In this document: piece by piece, positions 25,946-35,870 of the stretch
Numbering within the stretch: the stretch's first letter is position 1
How the letters are laid out: each line of letters opens with the position of its first letter
Assembly: GCF_032362555.1 (NCBI RefSeq)
Contig: NC_083511.1
Coordinates: forward strand, 8,928,001 to 8,992,000
Direction of reading: 5' to 3'
Length of the DNA stretch: 64,000 nt
From: Amyelois transitella
Taxonomy: Eukaryota; Arthropoda; Insecta; Lepidoptera; Pyralidae
Notes under the pieces: model-generated
The model's database searches: none
Seen by the model: only the letters and a program-made list of their open reading frames with translations
What the model was told of the DNA's origin: nothing
Made by a program: the position numbers and the translations under genes

Positions 25946-27696
25946 GCACTTTCATATGCGTTCCATAATTATTGCCAACCATTCTATCTGTTACATCCGT
26001 GAGTACGTGACACTAAGAATAACTTCGACAATTTATAAAGATGAATAGGCGCCGCTGTCAGTTTGGTATTTTAATAATTTGGCCAAGTGTGAGTTGTATA
26101 CGCATAGATAAAAATAATACATTTGTTAATAATCATCGGTGATTTTACTTTAGCGATAATGAAGAGTATGATATACTCTATATAACTAATTTATCCTCTT
26201 TCTGATCAAATTTATGTTAGGTATATTCATTTGGTTTGTATAAGCCTTGGAGTGTTATATATAGTCCACTTTTACTCTTTGCTGTCTTTAAGAAGAATAT
26301 AATGCTACACATTACAATATAGTACTTATACCACTAAGGTAACAAAAAGCTAATTTGCGATATAAGAGGATTGGAGCATAGCTCGACAAAGGCCGTGTTT
26401 GCAGGCAAAAGCACCAACCTGCCGGAAGATGTTCCCTTTGTGTCGTTCGCTTCCGCAACTTAGTTTACGGCTATGGGTATTATTCCCGTAATTTCCTATA
26501 GTAATGTTAGTTACCAAATTCCACTAATTCACTCTTAATGTATTTATTAGAACAAACAAAAAAGTATGGATGAAGTAGAATGTGTAGTGTACTTTTTATT
26601 TAAAAATATAGATATACAGGAAAAGGGTTTTTTAGCCGGAAGTGTACGGATCTCTAGAAAGCGGTATTCAGTTGCGATTCAAATATGGCAAGAATGAATG
26701 CTATGAGAATAACTATAATTAAACATGTAGAAAAATTTGGCGCCACCAATGTCTTGGCGTGGTATTTTAATTTAAAAAGTGGTAATGTCAAATAAATCAC
26801 CTTTACGCGGAGATTCGGCGCCAACACAGAGCAGTTAAGACCAGCCCGAGGGCCCGAATGCCATCTTACTTGCTCTGGGCGTTACCATTGTCACTTTGGT
26901 ATTTTAAAAAGTTGTTTCAAATATGGCGGTGATGTCACAGAACGCTGGGGCAGTGGCCCAGCCCATTTCCCCACTTCCTACAGCTGTAGGTGTATAAATA
27001 TGGTAAAGTCAACAAAATTGAAATGTGGGTCAGTTCAGACTTGTCATAAGCACACAGTGCAGTAGTTGTTGCTATGAGGAAGTTAAAATCTTCAACATTA
27101 TAGGTAGTTTCTTTTTGTTTTTGCTCATAATGAGATTAGAAGTTATAAACTTTTAAGGCTTTAGGGAAATGTGTGCCTGTGTGTTAATTTTTGTTGCTAA
27201 GCAAATGACCAGTTATAATAGAATTTAAATCTAAATTCTTTTTATCAAGTTTTTATACATTTGATCGCGTAAACTGTGTCAAAGTCCTGATTAAAAATGA
27301 AATGCAATAAAAGGCAACATAAAATATATAAAAAATGAAGAAGTATAAAAATAATACGATCATTGTTTTGGAAAAATAAATATAAATTTGCTAAATACCT
27401 ACCAGTTAATTCTCAATTTTGAAAGTTAAATTAGCGAAATGCAGCTGAGCTGAGTTTAGCGAGTTAATTTTGTATACTTTATCATGTTAAACATTATTTA
27501 CATTGGTCGAGTATTTTGAGCAAGTTCTTTGTAGTGAGTATGACTTAAATTGGCTGTGATTGCAGCATTAAGTGTATGTTTTTGGTTGTATTTCTGAAAT
27601 ACGTAGCCAAAACAAAAATTCGAAATTGCAGTTTTTTTTAAGTTTAATAAGACTTTGGTATTTTATAATATGCTCTCTATGTCCAATAACTAATAT
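25946..27696. other. Intergenic DNA with one promoter-like patch
   Basis: A GC-richer island at about 26,800-27,000 ends in TATAAATA (26,993). A TCAGT initiator-like site follows at 27,030, about 39 bases from the TATA start, which is longer than usual. No convincing first exon follows: the first ATG (27,074) is closed by TAG after nine codons. I therefore do not call a gene. Confidence 0.25.
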
Positions 27697-27808
27697 ATAG
27701 TCACGTCTATATCCCTTGCGGGGTAGACAGAGCCAACCGTATCCAAAGTAATGATAGAATTGAGATTCCATGTTTATAAGCCGCCCCCTTAGTTGCCTTT
27801 TAGGTTTC
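27697..27808 (-). repeat. R260 repeat with large internal deletion
   Basis: GTCACGTCTATATCCCTTGC and GGGGTAGACAGAGCC are intact, but the hairpin block and most of the head half are missing. It ends at CCTTAGTTGCCTTTTAGG. Confidence 0.7.
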
Positions 27809-30217
27809 AATTAAATTTAGTTAGCTCGATTCAGCGTTTCATATTTTTTATTTGGCTATTGTCAATAAACAAAAAAGTTTACTACTAAATTAATTACTTA
27901 ATACTCGTCCAAATCTCTCCACTAATCTGATTTAAGTGATACCGTTATGATAATTACCATAAGCACCGCGCAAATGCGACAGAGCGATTAATAATCGCCA
28001 TTTTTTCCGCAAAAACGTTAGAAATGCCGCATCTACCTATAGTTCGTCGACCTTACTTTGCAAGGCTATAAAATAATGAAAGCATAGGAGTGCAACCTTT
28101 ACTTAATTTATACATATACTTGCCACTTTCCACTTGTCACAATACAGGTATATTTAATATTTTAATAACAAGTTTTTCCCACAGTCCCTTTTCGTGAGAA
28201 ATGTTAAAAATCATTCCTTATTGATTACCTCGATACTTCTAATGAAGTCGCACGCCAATCAGGCTTCTACGGCTATATCCGCTGTGTGTAAATTATTGTA
28301 CACAGTATTAAATAATTTAAAAGGTATGTAAGTACCATCAGCAGCTTTCAACCATGTTATTCGTCATAACCATGCCTGTGGCATTAAATTATAGGTACAT
28401 TTTAAAAAAGAGTATGTAAAAACATGCTTTTTGTGTAAACCAATTCATAAAGCGTTATTTCTGTATTTACAATTTTTTACACAAGCCAAGTAACGGCGTA
28501 TAAGTTCACTTTCAGTACGACCGCCATTGGAATATGACATTGGCATTGAAATAAATGGACCATTAAACTGCGTTTTTTTTAATCTACATTTCTTTTTAAT
28601 ATCAGCTGGTTTTTGTAGTTAAGTGATGATAACGGTTGAGTCCATTATACCAGTCACCTAGAAGTTGAAGGAAGAAACGAGAAAAAAACAATTAGTGCTA
28701 TTAAATTACTAGGGGGATTTCTACTTCCAGTCTTCTTATAGCTTTTTATAATAAAGATAAAACCGAATCCTCTTTATATAAGTACTATAAAATTTATGAA
28801 AGTGTATTCATAAATCACATTATCTGAAAATACTTTATTTCATTAATCAAAAGATAGTAACTATAAATTTTCATGTGACCTTTTTTCTTATGTTTTTTTG
28901 TCTTAAAAACTCGTTTAAAATTGATTATGGAAGCAATTTGTTAAAAAGGTACGATTGTTAAGAAAAATATATGAAAAACTTGGTATATTGTTTTTGGCAC
29001 GTTTATAAAATAAAAATAGGTTGAATAATCGTCTTATTACGTTTCGTTTTAAAATACGAGACTAGGTTTAAGGACTAGGTAGATACACTACATGTCAAGA
29101 AAGAACTATTTATATCTTCCGTTGCTAATGGAATTATATATTTCTTTCTATGAGCTACAAAGTTCGAGATTTGTGAGTTTTCAAAAATTTGCTGCTAAGT
29201 TATTATATTTGGCTGACTCCAAACTGCCTACGAAAAAAATACACTAATCTTGTAATCTAGTTGATTTTTAATAATGGTTCAGTTAAATATGGAGTGGTTA
29301 TTTTCTTTGTTGCCGGAACAAAGCAATATCTTGAAAAGAACAGTTCATTATCTCTTTTAAAGTTGTAAAGTTACACCAAGTTAGACTCGGATAAAACTTA
29401 CGTTGAACTTTGACTCTTCATAGGAATATGTACTGTAGAATTATGGTAGCAAGTATTATTTTAGTTTGCAACAAAGTTGAGTTTAAGTTATGATTAGGTT
29501 GAATATTAGACCTTATTTGCCCCGGGGTAGCCCATCCTTTACTTGCGTTTACGACTAGCTTCGAGAATTGTAAAGATATTTCCAAACCCTTTGAGTACAA
29601 TATTACCCTGATATTTATTGCGCAAAGACGATAAGTATTATTCATATTTTCTTAGAGATTTATTTTAAAGAGTAAAAATTAGTTGATGATAGATACAAGT
29701 AAAGGTTGGTATTTGTAAGAGAATTATCAAAATCAACAAAAACGATAACCTAACGTCATTCCATATTTTCCTTATCTAGTTTAAGATCCAAATCATTTAA
29801 ATGATCGATAAAAGCCAAAAAATGTCGTCAAAACACAAAAAATGATTTCATAAACGATCATTGAAATCCTAATCAAACTAATTTCATAACAGTTGTGTGT
29901 TCACCAGTTATTAATTATCTAACAGCGCCGGCGCAGTGGAATGGTTTTGGTCTACTTCTCCGTTACATCATGGAGTCAATGTCATTACTCCCGTCGCGTG
30001 CAACCGTCTGGTTGATGATACGGCGCTAAGGAAATGACTACACTGGAGACTTCACAGTATAAAATGTTTACAGCGTAGATCAGTTTCTTTTATAATAAAG
30101 AGAAGGTAGGAGAAGTGTGATGTGCAGTTTAAAAAAATGGTTAATAATTATCTGCTTCAGGTCCAGTTTCAGAACCTGACTCTCAATTCTTTGCTCAAAC
30201 TGATAATCAGCAGCTGC
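27809..30217. other. Intergenic DNA, no gene seen
   Basis: AT-rich, with scattered short frames only. A TATAAAA (30,058) and a TCAGT (30,080) stand 24 bases apart near the end, without a following coding exon. Confidence 0.4.
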
Positions 30218-30330
30218 TGTGTGGTTTCTGACACTTTAGGAGACTAAGGGATACGCTTATTAACTTGGGATTCTTTTTGAATCTCATTTCCATTATTAAA
30301 CCATACAGTTGAACATGTTCTTTCAGTATT
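30218..30330 (+). repeat. R260 repeat, diverged
   Basis: The pieces GTGTGGTTTC, GAGACTAAGGGATACGCTTA, TTGGGATTCTTT and CCATACAGTTGAACATG follow in family order, with the tail end lost. Confidence 0.6.
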
Positions 30331-30700
30331 ATAAGTACGCTTATCAGAAATTCCTTCCCCGCGTCTTTGTTCCCAACAATACCTACAATTTAAGAGCAAT
30401 CAAGGCAAGAGTGACCAAGCTCTAATAATGAGCTTGCGTGTACCTCTTTAGAGCACCTCCTTACCATCAGGCAGATTGACGTCACAATACTCAAATTTAA
30501 AAAAGGAAAAAAGTTTGCATTCTAAAATAAGTTGTACCACAACAAACTGTCTAACGGTCGCTCGCTTGTTGCCAATCGCCGGAGCGTGCGATTGTGGTAG
30601 CAGGTAGCGCCATACGCCGTACAACTGTCAAGTTTGTTCGTCACCTGGTAATTACCGGTAACGTTAATAGATTGTTTACTGTTACCTTTTGTGAGACCTG

Positions 30701-30750
30701 TGGGCTTAGACAATGTAGTATCGCTTCTTAACGAAACGATGTCGAAGTTC
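30701..30750 (+). repeat. Harbinger left terminal inverted repeat
   Basis: TGGGCTTAGACAATGTAG at the outer end and ACGAAACGATGTCGAAGTTC at the inner end match the right repeat with mismatches and a short length difference. Confidence 0.7.
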
Positions 30751-31138
30751 TTTTTCGTCTTAGAGATAACGATAAACATTTCCTAGCCAATGTAACGCAA
30801 TTGTCGCGATCGTTGTGTCGAACAGATCGTTCGATAAACAAACGAATATTGGCTATGGTACCGAAAATTTAGCTGTCAGTGTCAAATTGGAACAAACAAA
30901 GCGGGATTATTCTAAAGTTTAAGTGAGTGTTTACTGTGAGTGTGGTGAGTCGTTTTTAATTGATATTATTAATTCTTGACGCTTTTTAATAATCTTATAG
31001 CAAAACTTTGATAGTGTTAAATTATTAGAGTGTTTTTACATAGTTTTTATGTAGATTTCTTCAAAATTAAATAGAATCATCGTGATTGTAACTGTTCAAA
31101 ATAAATATAGTTATTTTTTTTATTTTTAGTGTTAAAGA

Positions 31139-32309
31139 ATGGATTCTAGGGTAAGGGCAAGTCCCGAACAACTCTCAACTCTACTGGAGTATATGGAAAG
31201 GTAGGTAAATCCAAGTTATTTTCCATTTCTTTTAAATTCAATCGTACAAAACTTTGGTACCATTTCAATCGCTAATGTAAACAATGACGCGATAATAACA
31301 ATGAAGCATTTGTGTATTGAACCGTTGCTTATGTTACAGTCATGGGGACCTGGCTAGGCCTGTTGCAGGGGCACAAGGTCGAGTACGGTCAGACCAATTA
31401 TGGTCTGATCTTACTAATATATTAAATTCCGTTGGTGGTGGTGTCAACAAAACAACAGACAAGTGGAAAAAAGTAAGTAATGACTAGCAATTCTATTCCA
31501 ATAGCCGTATTTGAAGAGTCTTTGTGATTATAAGTTCTTTCTATGGAAATTACTCAGATATTTAGTTATATTTAATAATCTTTTCTACATATTACATGCC
31601 AAGCAATTTGGATGTGGATCTGGTATAGATAAAGTCACAAGTTACAATCTGCTTTGATGTGCAAATCAAGCACCTAGAATATCATATATTATTATCACAT
31701 ATGTGCAAGAAGAGGTAACAGGGATGTTAGGAATTTTTCGGTCCAGTGGAGTTACCAATTTTCAACTTATGTGGTTGTATGCATACTTATGACTGATAAT
31801 TCCAAAAAGGTATGGGCCGATTTAAAATCCAAGACTAAGAAAAAAGGTCTGACCTTGCGGCAACATGCCAGAGGGACTGGAGGTGGACCGGCTAGCCAGA
31901 AATCCTTGTCGCATTTGGAGGAAAGGGTTCTGGCTATTATCGGCCCAACAGCAGTGGAAGGACAAGACTCTATACAAGAGCTTGGATTTAGTGTATGTAT
32001 TAACCTTATTTTACAGTACCTCATGTAACAAAATTATTAGCTAAAAATCAATACTAACTAGGTAAATCTTGTTGAATAAATATTGTACTTGAATATTAGA
32101 AATTAAAAATTTTAGCCATTACACATATATAATTAGATAAAACAGTATACTATTTAATTAAGTATCTACATATTCAATAAATATCACCATAATAACTTTT
32201 TCAGAGACCTCAATCTTCTGCACCTGCACCCTCTCAATCATCTGCAGTTGTTGCCCAAGAAGATGATCCAGTATATGTGGACTATGGTGGTGGTGTGGTT
32301 AAATATTAA
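31139..32309 (+). CDS. Harbinger MYB/SANT-like DNA-binding protein (MSANTD-type), intact
   Basis: There are four predicted exons: 31,139-31,200, 31,340-31,472, 31,810-31,992 and 32,205-32,309. They give 160 residues with no stop or frameshift. The N-terminal half has the tryptophan spacing of a SANT/MYB-like domain: LW in exon 2, then KTTDKWKK running into VWADLKSKTKKK across the intron 2 junction. A Gly-rich GTGGGPAS linker and an acidic, Ser/Pro-rich tail follow. In Harbinger transposons this second protein binds the transposase and the terminal repeats and brings the transposase into the nucleus. Intron 2 has a weak acceptor (CCAAAAAG), chosen because it restores the conserved KK-VWADLK join. 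It could also be a host-type MSANTD gene, but its position inside the element argues for transposon origin. Confidence 0.75.
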
Positions 32310-32460
32310 AATAAGTAGATAAGTATATTGATAAGTTAAAAGACTGGATACTTATTAAAATTGTTATATTATTATTATTATTTTCTTTTTCATTTGATAC
32401 TAACTTAAGAAAATATACTTAAGCTTAAATAAAATGAAACTATAAATTATATACAGACAG

Positions 32461-32505
32461 AATTATCTAGTCAGTAGAATGCTGCATTCTACTGACTAGA
32501 TAATT
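32461..32505. repeat. Perfect palindrome between the converging Harbinger genes
   Basis: Two 22-base arms (AATTATCTAGTCAGTAGAATGC and its exact complement) are split by one base. The palindrome starts 151 bases after the stop of the SANT gene and ends directly against the stop codon of the transposase gene. It would form a strong hairpin in the 3' end of either transcript. Confidence 0.9.
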
Positions 32506-32904
32506 TCACATAGCCCTTCCTCGAATTAACTTGTTTTGATTAGTGTTGGTTGTAGAGGTGTTATGCTGTATACTTTGATCTTCACTACCATCAAGAGCCT
32601 CAGCTGGCATATCTGTTGGAGCAGGTAGTTTAGCATGTATTGCAATATTATGCAATACACAACATGCGTTAATAATTCTGCTAGCCACGTAAGGCTGATA
32701 GTGAAGAACACGGTGTCAAAGCATACACCTCCAACGAGCCTTCAGTAATCCAAAACATCGTTCTATGCGAGATCTGGCTTGCACATGACGTCTGGTATAT
32801 ATTTCTTCTTGGGACCCTTGTTCAGCATCTAGTATAAGCGTCATCAACCAAGGTCGCTGTGGATATCCAGAATCCCCTGAAATTACATACTCAATAAATA
32901 TTTT

Positions 32905-33110
32905 ATCCTACTACTATTATAAAGGCGAAAGTTTGTATGGATGTTTGTTACTCTTTCACGCAAAAACTACTGAACCGATTACCATGAAATTTGGTATGTA
33001 GGTAGCTGAAGACCCAGAATAACACATAGGCTACTTTTTATCCCAGAATTCCCGCGGGATTGATAGGGTTTCCATGCGGACGAAGTCGCGGGCGGCCTCT
33101 AGTTCAAAAT
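32905..33110 (-). repeat. LINE 3'-tail repeat inserted in the transposase intron
   Basis: This is the same family as 17,262-17,468, on the opposite strand and nearly identical. It starts at ATCCTACTACTATTATAAAGG and ends at GCGGGCGGCCTCTAGTTC. It sits between transposase exons 4 and 5, so it landed after the Harbinger element was in place, or travelled with it. Confidence 0.75.
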
Positions 33111-33497
33111 AAATTGAAGAACTATAATGTATACTTGGGTGGCAAACAATGAATACTAATTTAATTTAGTTGATTTCCAATAGTTTATAGAAGTAGATGT
33201 ATTATTTAAATGAAATACTTTACATATGTTTATTCCATATAAGTTTTTTATCTATTATGGTTTGCAATGAAATATAAGAAAAAATGTCTTACATACCTAA
33301 TAACCAAACATGTTCACCACTTTCATGAAGCCCTCGCATGAAAGTCTCTACATGACTAGCGGACCATATGTGGGAGTCATGTGTAGCACCACCAAATTTT
33401 GAATTGACATTAACTATTTTTAAATCGAAATCGCATATCTGGGGAAAAAATATACAAAACAATTTGTTTTGGGGATATAACAATTGATAAAAAGTTA

Positions 33498-33542
33498 TAT
33501 AATACTCAATCTGTGTGATTTGTCCCTATATATTTATTTACA
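33498..33542 (+). repeat. tRNA-SINE tail fragment
   Basis: ACTCAATCTGTGTGATTTGT and TATATTTATTTA match the 3' end of the SINE at 35,208-35,449. It lies in a transposase intron. Confidence 0.5.
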
Positions 33543-34786
33543 TGTGATACCTTTGACAGGTATATTCAGGCCATTTGAATTGAATTAACACTTTATTGCA
33601 CAACATATAAAGAGTAGAATATTTAGGTGTTTTGATAATAAAAATTAAGTCTAGTTTCTTACCACTTGAACATTTAATTAATGATATCCTTTTCTATTAA
33701 AAAATGAATATTCATCCTCCTCTGGTCTTACTATAGCTATATGGGTACAATTAATGCACCCAATAATTCCAGGCAAATTATGTCTTATATGGAATCTGGA
33801 AATGTTAACAATTTTATAACAAATACTGGCTGTAGGCCTAGGTGACAAATATTAAGAAAGTTTTTATATCTTTATAATTACACTTACTTCTCTTTGATTA
33901 AAGATCTCTCATGTGGTGTTTGTGGAAACACTATCCACCTGCTGACCATCCAATTGTGATTTAAAGAATTCACAACCTCCCTGACACAGCGACTTGTAGT
34001 CCGCTGTGTCAAATATTGTCCCACACCTACAATTGTCTGGTATGACCCTGTGGCTAAAAAGCTTAGAGTACACAGCACCTGAAAAACAGTAATGTCTCTG
34101 CATACTCGTGTGGTTTTCTTTATAGGATTAGACTATAGAAATTTCTATAAGTATTCTAAGTTTAGAGATAAGTATACTTATTTCCCTATGAGGTTAATCC
34201 TTATGAAAGTTCTTACCTTCACTTCCAGGGAAATTTCATTGGATCCTTTCAATCCAGTATATCTTTTTAGTTCGTCGCATAATCGTCGAAAAGTTTTTTC
34301 ATCAAGCCTGAAATGTTGTATAAACAACAATTCCGGCATATCTTCAATCGTTTCCATATGTCTTCTTGATGAAAATCGCCTTTGACGCCTCACCCAGGTA
34401 TTCTCATTATGTGCAGCCCACAATAAACGTAAAGAATGCATTTTTATATAAATAAAACTGTATTAACGCAACGTAGCCCTTGTACACAAATCACAGCTGA
34501 CTGTAATTTTCGGCCATTTTGTAGCGATATCGACAGCCCCCAAGCTTTCGTTATTATGGCGAACACATGTCGAATCGAACGATCGCTCCCGAAGAGAAAG
34601 CGAACGTCAAAAGTGCCGCTTGGCTACGCATTTGTATTGAAATAGGCGAATAAACAATTCGCTAATTGACGATTTCGTTTCGTTTTCGACATGAATGTAA
34701 ACATTGTCTACCAATTTTGTTATCGATCTCGATCGATCACGTGATTTAGCGAAGGCTTATGTCATCCCATACATTTTTTTATTGCC

Positions 34787-34829
34787 GAACTTCGTCATCG
34801 TTTTCAAAATGTTACTTTGTCTAAGCCCC
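34787..34829 (-). repeat. Harbinger right terminal inverted repeat
   Basis: Read on the minus strand it begins GGGGCTTAGACAAAGTAAC and reaches AACGATGACGAAGTTC, matching the left repeat. Confidence 0.7.
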
Positions 34830-34896
34830 CTGATACGATTTAGCTGCTATGTGACACTTTGTCGATCGTCTCGTTCTCGTTGCGATAGGTTTCATG

Positions 34897-35812
34897 TAGG
34901 AATGTGAAAAAAAAATCGATTATGGAAAAAATCGATTAAAAATCGATTTTTTTTAAGTAAAAATCGATTTTTTTACGTGATTTTTTTAAAATTAATAATC
35001 GATTAAAAATCGATTTTTATAATCATACAATAAATGCACTCCGACATTACGTTTTTGTCTTCTGGCTTGGAGCCCGGAACGCGAACTGCCAAAGAATACT
35101 ATCATAGCTCCATAATATTACATTAACGCCATTTTTGCATGCACGCACGCAGCACGCCACAGAAAGCTGTGCTCTTAAAACAGTTTAGATGATTAATTTA
35201 CTTTATAGACGGCCTCTGTGGCGCAGCGGTAGTACGCTTGTCTGTGACACCTGAAGTCCTGAGGGCATGATGAGAAAAGAAGTTTTTCTGATTGGCTTGG
35301 ATCTTGGATGTTTATCTATATAAGTATTTATTAAAAAATTATAGTATCGTTGAGTTAGCATCTCGTAACACAAGTCTCGAACTTATTTCGAGGCAAACTC
35401 AATCTGTGTAATTTGTCTCGTATACATTTATATTTATTTATTTATTTAATCAAACATTCTCTAGATGGAATTAGTTGATGAACAGTATTTTACCGACAAT
35501 CGGTTGATATTTTATTCATTATTCGTTGCTGAAACTTAATTTTTGTCAAACTTGATTGTTAAAAACTTTAATTTGTGTTGATTATATAAGAACTTACTGT
35601 TTCTATTGTTTATTTTTAATGAATAAATCTATAGATATAATTTATATGGCGTTTATTTTGACATAAATTGAAAAATTAGGAAAAATCTATCAATATAATA
35701 AAATCGATTATTTTCTTAAGAAAAATCGATTATTTGTTAATCGATTTTTCATGCTTAAAAAATAAATCGATTATATAAAAATCGATTTTTTGTCAGCAAT
35801 GTCACATCCCTA
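34897..35812. mobile_element. Non-autonomous hAT element with 8-bp target duplication
   Basis: The ends are TAGGAATGTGA and TCACATCCCTA (11-bp inverted repeats, one mismatch). The flanking 8 bases GTTTCATG are repeated exactly at 34,889-34,896 and 35,813-35,820. An 8-bp duplication with TAGG-type ends is diagnostic of hAT transposons. Inside each end lies an array of ATCGAT motifs, six on the left and five on the right, probably subterminal transposase-binding sites. No transposase frame is present. A tRNA-derived SINE is nested inside (35,208-35,449). Confidence 0.9.
35208..35449 (+). repeat. tRNA-derived SINE
   Basis: The head GCCTCTGTGGCGCAGCGGTA is a polymerase III A box in tRNA context. 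The expected B box (GGTTCGAATCC) is missing through a deletion after CTGAAGTCCTGAGGGC, so this copy cannot be transcribed from its own promoter. The body continues with GATGTTTATCTATATAAGTA and ends in (TATT)n. It lies inside the hAT element and is younger than it. Confidence 0.8.
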
Positions 35813-35870
35813 GTTTCATGTCTAGTTTTTTTTAATTTGTTGCCATAAACCATAAACTGACAAACTTGAC

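Larger units (their letters stand above)
32506..34441 (-). pseudogene. Harbinger DDE transposase (HARBI1-like), inactivated
   Basis: Five exons join in frame: 34,217-34,441, 33,888-34,078, 33,663-33,795, 33,297-33,438 and 32,506-32,876. They span 353 codon positions, a normal length for HARBI1-like transposases. An N-terminal MELLFIQHF-type region and helix-turn-helix (TTSRCVREVV) precede the DDE_Tnp_4 core. Catalytic-site context is visible as GCINCTHIAI, LLGDSGYP and ARSRIERCFG. Three defects are present: the first catalytic Asp is Asn (GCIN instead of GCID); TAA at 33,678-33,680 interrupts the YH-LNVQ motif; and TGA at 32,716-32,718 interrupts RWRCML-HRVL. A LINE tail sits in the last intron. 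The gene is dead, although its exon borders remain clean. Confidence 0.88.
30701..34829. mobile_element. PIF/Harbinger DNA transposon (about 4.1 kb)
   Basis: The element has the two-gene plan of Harbinger transposons: a MYB/SANT-like gene (+, 31,139-32,309) and a DDE transposase gene (-, 32,506-34,441), converging in the middle. Imperfect terminal inverted repeats read GGGCTTAGACAA(T/A)GTA and continue to a shared GA(C/T)G(A/T)CGAAGTTC block about 45 bases in. CTG trinucleotides directly abut both ends (30,698-30,700 and 34,830-34,832) and fit a 3-bp target duplication in length. The superfamily usually duplicates TWA, so the boundary is not fully secure. An 11-bp outer inverted repeat (30,627 and 35,860) leaves open a longer element. 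The transposase is broken. Confidence 0.85.

Noticed and set aside
31767..32024. 85-codon minus-strand frame
   Set aside because: Antisense shadow of exon 3 of the MYB/SANT-like gene.
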